Assembly: GCA_009746045.1 (NCBI GenBank)
Contig: RPFO01001162.1
Span: forward strand, 1,127,478 to 1,191,477
DNA length: 64,000 nt
From: Mesostigma viride
Taxonomy: Eukaryota > Streptophyta > Mesostigmatophyceae > Mesostigmatales > Mesostigmataceae
Direction: 5' to 3'
The notes beneath the pieces were generated by a model. That model did not search any database. It saw nothing but the letters and a program-made list of their open reading frames with translations, and had not been told where the DNA came from. The position numbers and the translations under genes were made by a program. Shown here piece by piece: positions 1 through 11,900 of this stretch; position 1 is the stretch's first letter, and every line of letters starts with the position of its first letter.

Positions 1-627
1 AATTTGCCTGAAGCGTAATCCCCCTCCGCCTGTAGTTGTTACCACCCAAGCACCACGATTGCCCCGCTTTAAGTTGTACGAATCAGGGTCACTCCCGCGT
101 CTATCCAGACCCCTCCTGCGAGCTTGGGGTGGCGAGTACAACGGGCGAGATAATATTCACAATCTGGCACTGGCAACTACCTCCCGCACTTCGAATGGCA
201 AATTCTTGGGGTGCTGCCGACCCCCGTCGCGCAGCCCTCATGACTTTACGTAACGTAGGCCCCCGAATAATAATTCAGAAGCCGGTAGCTGTGATTTACC
301 ATCGTCACCGCCATAGTAGTGAAAACGGGCCACAAAATGGACCTACGACACAGCTGCAAAGAGGACTGGTTGTTGCCCCGCCACAACCCTAAGTACCCGC
401 CGACTTAGGTGGGGTGGCGGACGCCAGCCGACTGACCACCAGGCCAGTGGCGCCGCGCCGCCCCCGGTCCACAGAAATGGACCCGGTCCACAGTACTGTC
501 CCCGGTCCCCCCCCCACACTACCGTACCCCCCCCCTCACACTACCAAGTCGGACCTGCCTACCGCGGCCGCCCCTCCCCCTTTGAGACTTCCGCAGGTCA
601 TAGATAATACGAGCGTGAGCTCACAAA
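1..627. other. No gene recognised
   Basis: I looked here for downstream exons of the HDAC-like gene on the minus strand and found none. The stretch is GC-rich with C-runs near 508-540. Open frames on either strand show no recognisable motif. Confidence 0.5.
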
Positions 628-763
<136 letters not shown>

Positions 764-863
764 CAACTTGTGGCCTTAGTGCCCCGATCTCCACGCACAC
801 ACCACCAGCAGGTGGGGGCCTAAGCGCTCAATCACGCACGCACACGCACGCGGGCGCACGCAC

Positions 864-981
864 CACCAGCAGGTCCGACTCCTCCGCCTCGTACGGCTCC
901 ACGCTGCGTTCCGGCGTGACGAAGTCGGCCTCCACCAGCAGTTGGAACGCGCGGCCCCACTTCTTGGAGTCGAGAGGGTGC
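864..981 (-). CDS. Internal exon of a class IV histone deacetylase (HDAC11/HDA2-like)
   Basis: The 118-nt minus-strand segment encodes HPLDSKKWGRAFQLLVEADF followed by VEPYEAEESDLLV. This matches the N-terminal catalytic-domain region of HDAC11 and plant HDA2, where the family reads HPFDxxKWG...L..., an EA(S/E)..DLLVV block, and then H(T/S)..YL. It is bounded by an acceptor (TTACCAG at 982-988) and a donor (GTGCGT, just below 864), and the phases fit (one nucleotide plus 39 codons). Class IV HDACs are Zn-dependent lysine deacetylases; the catalytic His-His and Asp residues would lie in later exons, which I could not find before the window edge. No upstream exon was found either. A short copy of the donor-side sequence recurs near 800-812. 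The family call is sound from sequence; whether the gene is intact is unknown. Confidence 0.72.
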
Positions 982-3900
982 CTGGTAAGGGCCATAATTG
1001 GTTGACAACACGACACAAGAACATGTTGGTGGTCGTCATCCATATGGTATAGTCGAGTGGCTGCCTGGTGGGCACGAGAAAGGGAGTTATGAGGATACCT
1101 GTGCGTCAGCCATCCAGTTGCCTGAGGCGACCGGGTGCCGGGTGGAAACAAAAAGTTGGCGTACAACAAGTCACGAAAACAATGTGGTGTTCGTCATCCA
1201 ATGGTTGGGGTCATGGGGGTCAAGGGGGTCAAGGGGCCAATAGGGGCAGAGGCAAGACGCAAAAGGAAACGCAAGCATTAGCAGGAGCCCCTGCATGAAG
1301 ACCTGGAACTGGCCAATTACTTGCATACAGTTTGCCGTGCGAAGCAGTATGGCCAGTGTTGTAGGTTGCGAATGCCACCATGGCCACCTCAGCCCTTGAT
1401 GGGTGCAAACAAGCTACACGGTATGCAGTGGAGAAGGAAGGCAGGAGGCTCTAGAGAAATGGCAACCGACACGCTTCCAAGGAGGAAGGGCACAAAACAA
1501 AGGCTCTTGCTGTCAAGCGGACCTCAAGTTCTGGGAAAGGTGCCACCGCTTCCACCGGCTTCCCTCCCCTTGCCCACCGGGGGAAATCCTTTGACCAGTG
1601 AGCGAGCCAAACAACACATGACCACTGACGCAGATGCCTTCGAAACATCCTCGCTTTATCGCCCAGGCATAATGATCCCGTACCGCGACATGCATCTGCC
1701 ATTTGCACACTGCCCTTGGACGAAACAAACACCGCATACACCAGTGCTGTGGCTTGCAGGAGCACCCTCACCACACCTAAATTGACAGGATCCTGCTCCC
1801 CAACAGGTCCATTCGGGGTGGTCCAGCACGGGTGATCAACTAGGGCAGGTCCAACCAGGGGTGCACACGTGCACGTACATGTTTTCCAGCCCCAGTAGCG
1901 ACATGTTGTAGCCGGGGGAGTAGACTAGCGGCTCCTGCAGGGGGGTGGGGGGGGTGGGGGGGGTATGCATGCACACAAGACGGTGTTGAAAGGGCATGCC
2001 ACAGGCAGGGGGGCAGGGGTTCTAGAATGGGTACAACCACCTTCTTGCCCATGCCGCCTGTGAATGTGTGAATGAACATGTAGAGGCACCTTGCGTGCAC
2101 TGCCCACGGTAAATGCGTGTCTGCGGGTACTTGTCCAAAAGTCTGACCATGCTTGCACTGCCAATCTTTCAGGGATGATGGCCAGGGACGACAGAGGCAG
2201 CCACAGGACAGACATGACACTAGGGGCGGGGCGGAGGTGACAGATGTATTGGGGGGGAAGTGCTTACAAGCAGCCATAACAGATGGTCCACACATGGCAC
2301 ACAAACGTGAGCAGTTGGTTGGGAAAGTACATGAGAAGAGGGGCACATTGCTGTGCAAGTGTTCTGGCTATTTTCTCTTCAGCATCAGTACTGATGGCAC
2401 ACGGGCGCGACAAGGGACCAAGTCGCCGGTCAACCCAGAAAGCATGGCAATCAGCATCCGCCCGAACAGACAGCTGCATGCCAGACATGTGTTCTCTCGC
2501 CCATCCGTACCCGTGGCGAGCCACCTGAACAGACAGCTGCGCGCCGGGCTCCAACTACTCCTATAAACACATGTTAAGCCTGACGGGCTACTCAGCAACT
2601 AATGGGACAACGCACCAGATGGCAATGTCAGGCGTCATGCGAAACAATGGAACCACGTGACATGATAGGAGGTGCCTGAGCAAATCTCGCAGGACAAATA
2701 GCACGGTCTACCATCAGCACGATGCATCCCCGGTTCATTGGAGCTGGCTCCCAGCAAGCAGAAACATTTATGCAATAAATTAGCCTTAGTCCGCCCGACA
2801 AAGGGCCGGCCATGATGCAATTTGAACAGCTAAGAATGAACCGATAACTTTTATATTCATCTAGCAGACAGCCGCTGCCATTTTGGTCATGAAACGCAGG
2901 AACCCTCGCATAAATTGGCTTGTTTACGGCAGTTTGGGGGGCTTAATACCTTTGTACTCGGAATGTCGAAATACAAACGAGTTGCTGGCAGTGAGCCTGT
3001 GAAACTTTGCGCTCTTGACGCCTGGCCGCCCATCTGTAAATAATTATCACCAGATGCCACTCGGTAAGACTTTTGCCTAATTAACGACCCGGAGCCTGAC
3101 GCACATGAAAAAGCGTTGCAAGTTGGTACAAGACAGTTTTCCCTTGCTAGTAGCGCCCCGCGGCGCTGGAGCATCATCCAAATTTGGACTGCAATTACGC
3201 ACCGCACCAGGCTAATTAGGGAATTGCCGCGGTCTCGAGTACATAAATTATTAACATCGTCTGTCGTCAACGATCTGCCGAAGTGCCCATGCCTGCGACC
3301 CGCGAGGCGCGAAGGTGCCACCTGCCACTTGCCACCTGGCGCGTTCGTGCATCGATCACACAGAGAGACGGTGTTGACTTCTCGTGAGCACACAGGTTGT
3401 TTTTGTACAACCAGTACATACTATATCAACATATATACTAAAGCTTGTAAAACGCAGCCTTGGCACAATTTTAGCTAACACTCTTTCGAACGGCTTTCGG
3501 CTCCAGCCACTCAGCGGCGCGACTTACGGTCCGCTTGACGAATGAGCTGCGCGAAATTTCGTTGCGACCAATCACGAAAAGGTCAAACCACGGCGCGCCC
3601 ATTTTTGAGGTTTCTGAAGCGTTACATCCAGATGAGCCATTTGGCAGAGGTCCGTATGCCCAGATGGCTCCTACTAGAAAACTCTGCGATTTCCTGTGTT
3701 CGCGAGCTCCAGATATAACCGTCGCAAACTTTTGGGCTGTTGGAGCAAACTTTCTGTTGGCGATATCCCGTTACAAACGCGCAGGAAGCTCACACGTGGA
3801 TTTTCCTGTGCTCCACCGCCTGTAAGCGATTTTTCCCTGCTGTCTGCGGCGAGGTCACTCATCCCCGCGCGCATCGCGCTCCCGTGCAGGGGTAGCAGTC

Positions 3901-4315
3901 AATCTGGAGCTAGTTGAACTCCGCAAGACGTAGTTCGCGAGCTCCGTCCACTGCGCGGTTGCGCAGTTTGTCCCTTTGTAGCAATGTACATATTGTGCAA
4001 CTTCTGATGAAATTGCTTACGTAGACTTCAGGCGCCAAGGCACACCTCATCATACGATCAATCGTGACGTACCGGGTTCGAACCTTCAGAGGCCTTCTAG
4101 CATTCCGGATTTTTTTCCTTCACCCTTTTGCCAAACTCCGTGAATCTTGTGGTCGAAACTCTAAAGCTAGCGCGCGCTCCTTGGCGGGACTAGTGCCACT
4201 TGGCACTCGACGGAGGTACGTGGTGACTCACATCTCCCTAGCCGGGGCTCCCTGGCCGGGGACCGGCCACAAAAAGAACAAGCTCTAATGTCGCGGGCGA
4301 AGCCCGCAAAACTTG
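982..4315. other. Intergenic or intronic stretch without a recognised gene
   Basis: Three kilobases with scattered open frames on both strands. The longest is 168 codons on the minus strand (2887-3393); none has motifs or codon bias I can defend. A G-rich run with three G-tracts lies at 1939-1965. Part of this may be a long upstream intron of the HDAC-like gene, judging by intron sizes in the PDI gene, but no upstream exon was identified. Confidence 0.4.
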
Positions 4316-4325
4316 TACTATATAT

Positions 4326-4462
4326 TAAAAATATAATTACTTACAGCAGAGTGAAATCACTCAAACCAAAGCAAACGCCCAGCTATAAACCTATATACAG
4401 AGCCATGTCAAAGCTCTATACTACGATAAGACCAATGGAAACGCCTAACGGGAGGAACCTAA
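4326..4462 (-). mobile_element. Solo 3' tail of a TATA-targeting LINE (family T)
   Basis: A 137-bp unit, also present at 24921-25052, 42541 and (inverted) 46812-46894, is flanked by a perfect 10-bp direct repeat TACTATATAT (4316-4325, 4463-4472). The same sequence lies downstream of a reverse-transcriptase C-terminal fragment at 46.5 kb, so this is best read as a severely 5'-truncated LINE insertion. It contains the hairpin GAGTGAAATCACTC. A SINE sharing that tail is the alternative. Confidence 0.75.
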
Positions 4463-4595
4463 TACTATATATACACAGGTTGTTGTTGTACGTACTGTAG
4501 GACTAGCTTATTATGTAGGGGTCAAGTCCTTTTCTCACCTGTTTGCCCCCCCCCCCCTTATATTCAAGGTCGGACCAGCCTATGGATCCACTATT

Positions 4596-5770
4596 TCCAG
4601 GTAAATAGGTGTACGTTTATTCCAAATATAGCCAGTAGGTAATCCCTGCTAAGCCTAGGGTATCAAGATGTCAGTGGCTAAAATGAGCCTTACTAGACCA
4701 CGGAAGCCCGCACTGGACTTCTAATGGGTTGTCATTGGGCATGTGGGTAAAGATCCGGCTGTTTTTGCCCATGAGGTCATGAAAGATCTCAAGTGGGCTG
4801 GGCTTATCCTGGTCCGCGCCAGGGTCCCAGATTTTGTTTTGTTCATTTGCAACCGACCATCCAGTAGCGTCGCATGCCGGAGTTCCATAGGTAAATGAAG
4901 CGTGAGAGAACCCCAGCTTTGTCGAAAACTGTGCGCCTATTGAACACCACATCGTTTCGCACCGTCCAGATTGTATATAACATGCATGTGCGGAGCCATA
5001 TCCACGCGTGTTGTGAAAAGGTGAGCTCAAGGCCAGGGGTGCCAGTGATGCCAAAGATAATTGAGCGGGTAGACACCGGTATGATAGGCTCAGACGTCCA
5101 GGCTGCCCATAAACCAATCAACCAGGTCCAAACTCCCTGGAGGTTACACCATAAAAATCGGTGTTCCACAGTTTCAGTGGGGTTGGTACATAAACATGTA
5201 GCAGGGTGTTGAAATCGCCGGTGGAGGATCTCCCCGACCCCGATGGACCGGTGCATCAAGAGGTGTTGTACGTCGGTCGCGCGGCGATCAATCAGCGGGT
5301 GGTCAGCGGCGAGGGTGATGTTGCGGACCCAGGTGTGGCCAGGCCACTCAGTAGCGCCCCAGCGTGTCCGTCCGGGGTGGAATTGATGGTTTTTATGCAA
5401 GAGCATTGTGTAGCCCCACTCTGCCGTGTACTCGTAAAGGCCTTTTACAGTTCTGCTGTCGGTCACCCTGATTTAGCACCCAGCCAAATTCCACTGGATC
5501 CAATGACAACATGTCCAGGCGGGTTGATCCCACATGTAGCCAAATAATAGCAGCGTCTGGAAGGTTGGGGTTGGGTTGGTATACACATGATTGTTCAAGG
5601 GACCAAGGTACAACCCGAATCCGGTGGCATAGCTGGGTGGGGAGGAACACCACTGCAGTTGTAAGTTGAGCCAGACAGCCATTGTGGCCGCTCAGCGGCG
5701 CCAGTAGTTGAACGTGCAGGGTTCCAAGGGGGAGTTCTGCGATCACCTTCCCCGAGCATGTTGCGGTCGT
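4596..5770 (-). mobile_element. 5'-truncated LINE, zf-RVT family (family Z), degraded
   Basis: Minus-strand frames encode the C-terminal part of a non-LTR retrotransposon polyprotein, including a zinc-knuckle-like segment (ATCLCTNPTETVEHRFLWC) typical of the zf-RVT region, followed by WLIGLWAAW and a W-T-V-R-N-D motif. The reading is split over at least three frames (5393-5746, 4843-5466, 4671-5117), so it is not functional. A perfect 17-bp TSD, CCTATGGATCCACTATT, flanks it at 4579-4595 and 5771-5787, which fixes both ends. It aligns with the longer copy at 6701-8504. Confidence 0.88.
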
Positions 5771-5909
5771 CCTATGGATCCACTATTAATAACCCTGTCG
5801 GACCACCGGCGCAGCCGGGAATAAACGCAACTCAACTAATGACGCCGCACATGGGCAGCAGAGAATCTATGTAATTAATGTTGTGGAGACCTTGTGGAGA
5901 CCACAGTTT

Positions 5910-5987
5910 TTTTTTTCGGGGAAATGGGTATATTTTATTAGCCAATTATGGACCAAAGAGGTGAGAGGGGAAATGAGTATCACACCC
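5910..5987 (-). mobile_element. Solo 3' end of LINE family Z
   Basis: A 78-bp insertion begins with a T-run (an A-tail on the minus strand) and resembles the 3' ends of the LINE copies at 4596 and 6701 (GGGTAAATGGGTATTTTTAT-like). A perfect 15-bp TSD, TGGAGACCACAGTTT, lies at 5895-5909 and 5988-6002. Confidence 0.75.
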
Positions 5988-6055
5988 TGGAGACCACAGT
6001 TTATTTAGACCGACTGATTCTGACCTAAACCTGCCAACTGAGACCTTGCTGCCCT

Positions 6056-8533
6056 TAGGGTTGTACCGAATAGTGTTCCGAATACCGAATATCCCCCGAA
6101 TACCGAACCGAACACCGAATATGTTCAGTATACGGCGAACGGTCTGTCCGTCTGAACATATTCGCTATCGGTATCGGGAGGCAAGCTCTACTTCCGAATA
6201 TGTTCGGTATCGAAATCGGGACACCCTACTATTCGACGAATATATTCGTAGTTCCGAATATCGAATAGTAGTACCCCTACTAGCGGGCGGCGCAGCCTCC
6301 AGCCTCCACTCACCAGCTGGCGCGGTCATGCCTCCGCCGACTCAGAGTTAGGCCAACGCCCAAAAGCTGAATGCACTCTGCAGGGAAGGCAACTGTGCTC
6401 GTCTAAGTATTAAACACTAAGTGTATCTCAATATATAATTGATACAAAATAATTAATATAAGTCTCATTAATATAAATGATACAAGTTATCTACCTAATA
6501 CGTTATAGTAGCTACTGTCGTCATTATTCGATCGGCGTCCGAATAGTTCGGAGAACTCATATTCGGTGTTCGATTCGGGAAGGGCCCTTCAGCTCCGAAC
6601 ATATTCGGTATCGGTATCGGGAGGATCCAAATATATTCGGCATCGGGTTCGGGGCACCCCCCTGGTCCGAGTATCCGATTCGGCAAGCCAAAACGCTATT
6701 TCCGGGTAAATGGGTATTTTTATTAACCAATAGGAATATCATTAGGTGAAGAGGTACCACGTATCGACCAGCTGGTTACCCTCTGAGGGTAGTGTGATAG
6801 GTGAAAGGTTTAGAAAGGAGCATTGTGTGACCAGGGGAGCCAAGTGACGCGCGTAAGGTCACCGTGAGGAATGCAAGTAAACACCCTGTTGCGTCCCAGG
6901 AGAGCATGGAAGAGCTCCAAGGGGCTGGGCCTGTCATTGTTGGGCCCGGGGTCCCACACCTTGTATTGTTCTTGCGCCAAGAGCCAAGCGCGACGCATTG
7001 CTGAGTTCCAGAGGAAGATAAACCGCCTCACAACGGCGGCTTTGGTGTATTCGTGCCGCACTTTGAAAACCGTCTCGTTCCGGATAGTCCAGATCGCGTA
7101 TAGCATATTAGTTCGGAGCCATACCCAGGCTAGTTGACTGTCGGATAGCTCCTCCCCGGGGGTCCCCGCCATACCGAATATGATACAACGCACGGATAGC
7201 GGTAGTGTGGAATGTGGTAGCGCGGTCCATGCGGACCATACGTTAAACAACCATTGCCACACCCCGCTCACTTGGCAGTAGAGAAAGCGGTGCTCAATTG
7301 TTTCCGAAGGGAAGGTGCACAGGCATGTCGCATCGTGGTGAAACCGGCTGCTGAGGGTCGCGTTTACCCCGATGGCTCTGTGCAGTAAAAGATGTTGAAT
7401 GTCGGTCGCTCTGCGGTCCACCAAAGGGTGATCGACCGCCAGGGTGATAAGTTTAATCCAACTATATCCAGGCCATTGAAAGCCCCATCGTGGGCGGCCA
7501 GGGTGGAGCTTATGGTTCTCGTGCAATAAAATGTCATAACCCCATTCTGCCGTGTACTCGTAAAGACATTTGCTGATCCTAGACATCCCCTTGGTCAGGG
7601 TCCAGCCAAATTCCAGGGGGTCCAATGGTAAAGTATCCAATCTCGTATTGCCTACGTGTAACCAAGTGATGGCCTCCGCCGGGGTCGTGGGGTCCGGCTG
7701 GAACATGCAGGACCTTGATACTAACCACGGGACCATCCGGATACGGTGACATTGGTGGGCTGGAAGACAGACACATAATGTCGCCAACTGATTGAGGCAA
7801 CCATTGTGGCCTGGAAGGGTGTCGGCCACTTGGACTTGAATTCCGGCCGGAGGCAACACTCCCCGGACCAGACCTTTGCATGTGGATGTGATCCCGTCTG
7901 GGTAAAAACTGATCCAATCACCCGGCTGTAGGGCCTTGCGTGGGGCCATCATCACAGCATGCCATGTAGCTGGGATGGCCTGGATGAGGGTGTTCCAAGC
8001 GTGTAGCGATGGCATGTTTTGCACCCAAGCATTAACTTCAGTGTATGCCCGTAACCGATATCTGTCCCCCTGCCACGCGTAGAGATCGAGCACTCTCAGA
8101 ACAGGGGGTGATGCGCACAGGAACTGAAGCCAGCATAAGGGTTGTGCCCATGTAACGTGCCCAAGGGCTTGCGCGCATTGTCCACGATCAAATCATTGAA
8201 ATAAAGAATCTGTCGTGCAACCTCCTCACGAGTGGTGGGAAAAACGAGGCGCCCAGGTTTGAGCTTGTGATAACCTAACCATAGGCGCGACCAGTACCAG
8301 GGGAGCCCCTTGTATGATATCAGTGTGCAGCCAAGTACTCCAGCGTCAAGGTGCCATGATGTGCCATTAGCATGGGTGTAACTAGCGGAGAGAGACTCTT
8401 TTGCCAACAGGCAGCCAGGGTGCGTGTTCACTTCCATGTACACGCTGATCACTTGTTTAGCATACATCGACCACAAGCGCCATTGTATGTTGCCAAATGT
8501 ATGTAAGCCAAAACGCTATTCGGTACAACCCTA
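6056..8533. mobile_element. hAT-like non-autonomous DNA transposon carrying a LINE
   Basis: The termini are inverted repeats starting TAGGGTTGTACCGAATAG, flanked by a perfect 8-bp TSD GCTGCCCT (6048-6055, 8534-8541). TSD length and the TAGGG start are hAT features. Without the LINE at 6701-8504 (plus its TSD copy) the element is only about 660 bp. It is filled with degenerate CCGAATAT/TTCGGTATCGG repeats in both orientations and has no transposase. Confidence 0.82.
6701..8504 (-). mobile_element. 5'-truncated LINE, zf-RVT family (family Z), least decayed copy
   Basis: The main minus-strand frame (6810-8093, 427 codons) is the C-terminal part of a non-LTR polyprotein. It carries a zinc-knuckle segment CLCTFPSETIEHRFLYC, then W-L-F-N-V-W and W-T-I-R-N-E. 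A second frame just upstream (8096-8476) supplies the preceding region (LGYHKLKPGRLVFPTTREEV), so one frameshift or stop separates them near 8095. No RT catalytic motif (YADD) is included: the copy is 5'-truncated. A perfect 16-bp TSD, AAGCCAAAACGCTATT (6685-6700, 8505-8520), shows target-primed insertion into the hAT-like element. Confidence 0.9.
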
Positions 8534-8980
8534 GCTGCCCTGGCCATTGGCCAGTTGGCCACTACTGGCCAACTGCTGCCCATGTGCGGCGTGGGATCTA
8601 ACTTCAAGAACTACCTAAACTGCCAACAGCTGGCCAATGGCCATGCCCATGTGTCAGCTGGCAGCATCTGGATTTCGTGCATAGCGTTGGCGCGGCATTT
8701 TCTCTGGAATGCTCGGGCATAATTATGAGCCTTAGGCCCGACAAGACAAAATTACTCACGTGCAGTCCACAATAATAATATAAAACGTGGTGGGCACTGG
8801 GCACACGTAATAATAGTTATGATTAGCTACCCAAACAGCAACTTGGCAACCGCATAGCAAATAAACTTCGGCATCGTGCGGGTTGCCTGTCGAAATACCA
8901 ACTGCCGGATATCAGCATTTTTTTGTCAGAAATGTACAGCTTAACCCGTCTGTCCCGTTGCAGTAGATAGCTAATTGACC
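8534..8980 (+). promoter_or_regulatory. Upstream region of the PDI gene
   Basis: This 440-bp region runs from the hAT-like element to the PDI start codon. It contains overlapping GGCCAxTGGCC palindromes (8540-8580, 8632-8642) and an AT-rich stretch (8760-8870). No TATA box or initiator is clear, so the promoter call rests on position alone. Confidence 0.35.
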
Positions 8981-11900
8981 ATGGCGAGGTTTACGGTCGG
9001 TGTCGCGGTTCTTTTATGTCTAATTCCAGCGCTTAAGTTTGCCTGTGGGGCAGGTGAAACTGATATTCACCGAGAAGCAGCCAAAAAGCAATTCATCAAG
9101 GACCTTAAAAAAGGTTAGAGCCACGGGCGAACGTTACCATTGCGTGCGCCATTGCGAAGCTGGACATTACCAGCGGCACGGTGCCATGTCGGGCCAATCA
9201 ATACCCAACCTCTCACGTTCCTCCATTTTGCGTGGTGGTTTGGACGACTGCAGAGCATGTCATCACCCTGACATCCGCCAATTTCAGCAACGTCGTACAT
9301 GAGGGCAACAAGGCCGTTCTTGTTGATTTCTACGCGCCCTGGTAAGCAGCCCTTTTTGTCTGCGGTAGATTTAATTCCTGCCGTCATACAGGTCCTATGT
9401 ACTATATAGGGCCCGGCACCAACTTTGAGATTCGCAGTTTTCTCTGGGAAGCAATTATGGCGCTCTTTATTTTGCGTATTACAGGAATTCAACGAGGCAA
9501 CGTGAATGGCACGATTCCACTCTGAGAATGACCAGCCAGGCTCAACCCCTCACACCTGATTGCCGAGGCACAGGCTGCCTGCATGTTTCGAAGTTGTGCC
9601 GGGGTTCACATGAACAGAGAGCTGGTGGATAACGTGTGTGACCCCGTCTCATAGCTAGCTGACAGCACCACGTGGCCATCCGTGCCTGGTTGCCTGTTTC
9701 CTCTCATCAGGTGTGGTCACTGTAAGCGGCTGGCCCCAGAGTACTCTAAGCTGGGTCTGGTGGTAGCGCGCGATCCCCATCTCAAGCATCGGCTGGTCAT
9801 CGCGCAGGTGAGGGAGGGGTTGGGGATTTGGTGCCGCCATCGATGGGTGGCGGGTCATCGCGCAGGTGAGGGAGGTCCTACAATTGCTGACCCCTTTAAC
9901 TGGTCGCCGTCAAAACATCTACAGTCAGGTCTAGTGCACAGGTTGTTGCGCCGCTGATGCGCCCCTTGTGTATGCTTCATGGCACACGGCATACTTTGCT
10001 GCGCAGTTCGTGGCATATTTATTGACCAGCTCCCTGCACCTTTTAGGGCGCCTCGAGCCCGCATCCTCAGTTCATTCTTTAAAGTCCACCTTACTGCGCA
10101 CTCCAGCACACAGCTACAGTGCACCCTTAAGTGCACCTCTACAGGAGTCCACATCCTCCGTGCACCGTGCACAGTTGGTGGCACTCGAGCGCACATGCTC
10201 AGTGCACCCTTACTGACTTACTGCAGCGGCCAGCTCAGCCAGTAGCCCTACCGTTGCTGGCGTACCTATCGTACCCCATGTAATTTATCGAAGATGCACT
10301 GGTAGAAGGGCATTGCTGCGCCCCGCATGCACCCCGGGTCCGGCAGCAAGTCGTGCATGCTTTTGCAACGTGCTCCCGCCAAGCGCCAAGTGGCCTATGC
10401 AGCAATTGGCCACATGGCTGCGTGCGATGCCAGGGACATATCCAGAGTCCAGGCGATAGCTCGAGCTCATCTGCATGGGTGCGCGGGGGGTTACCCGTCG
10501 TCAGCAGAGTACGGACTGGCAGTCAGTTGCATGCATTATGAAGGGTAGCCTTCAAGTCGCCGTGTACTGCCGTAAAATGGATGCAAACTACATAGTGACC
10601 TTATGATGGCCACGCCATGCTACAAAATTGAGTGCACAGGGCCATCCTTGGGAAGCCCAGCATGGTCACTCCAATGGTCGCTCTAATGGCCACTATAATG
10701 ACCATCCTGAAAAAGCCTGGTCCGGTGTCAGGCGTCTGTACTAGGACGCCAGGGGCGATGTTAACCCGTCCACCTGCTCAATTAAGATGCATCCACCGTC
10801 ATCCGTGCCGGGTTGTGGTAGGTCGATGCGGACGCGGAGAAAGGGCTCGCTTCTTTCTACGAGGTGAAGGGCTACCCGACGATCCAGTTCTTCCCCGCAC
10901 CCGCGTTCAAGGGTGCCAAGTCAGCCCCGAGGAGGTGGGTGATGGCAGAGGCGATGGCAGTGGTGATGGCTGCGGTGATGGCTGTGGTGATGGCTGCGGT
11001 GATGGGTGCAGTGATGGCTGCAGTGATGGCAGCGATGATGGCAGTGGTGATGGCAGCGATGATGGCAGCGGTGATGGCTGCGGTGGCTATGGGCTGGTGG
11101 CAATTGGCCGGTTGGTTTGCCTCAGGTGATGTGGACTTTTGTTATTGCACCCTGGTTACTGAGACAATGTGGAATTCGGTGTGTGTTTAAATGCCAAGTC
11201 TGGTCCCGTGGTCTGGCTCTCCATGGACTTCGTGGGTCGCATGCACAAGCCACCATGGCAACATAGCGTGCATGCATCTGACTTGTAGGGCCACATGCAG
11301 CATGGCAACGTAACGTGCATGCATCTGACTTGTAGGGCCACATGCAACATGGCAACACAACGTGCATGCATCTGACTTGTACGGCCACATGCAACATGGC
11401 AACATCACGTGCATGCATCTGACTTGTAGGGCCACATGCAACATGGCAACATAACGTGCATGCATCTGACTTGTAGGGCCACATGCAACATGGCAACACA
11501 ACGTGCATGCATCTGACTTGTAGGGCCACATGCAACATGGCAACATAACGCGCATGCATCTGACTTGTACGGCCACATGCAACATGGCAACATAACGTGC
11601 ATGCATCTGACTTGTAGGGCCACATGCAACATGGCAACATAACATGCATGCATCTGACTTGTAGGGCCACATGCAACATGGCAACATAACGTGCATGCAT
11701 CTGACTTGTAGGGCCACATGCAGCATGGCAACATCACGTGCATGCATCTGACTTGTAGGGCCACATGCAACATGGCAACATCACGTGCATGCATCTGACT
11801 TGTAGGGCCACATGCAACATGGCAACATCACGTGCATGCATCTGACTTGTAGGGCCACATGCAACATGGCAACGTAACGTGCATGCATCTGACTTGTAGG

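Noticed and set aside
2887-3393. 168-codon minus-strand frame
   Set aside because: No recognisable motif or supporting splice context; could be chance.
4001-4030. Hammerhead ribozyme core (CTGATGA followed by AA)
   Set aside because: The second conserved GAAA and the three flanking stems are not present in register.
4055-4100. tRNA-like T-loop (GGGTTCGAACC)
   Set aside because: A B-box-like string is present, but I could not fold a D arm, anticodon arm and acceptor stem around it.
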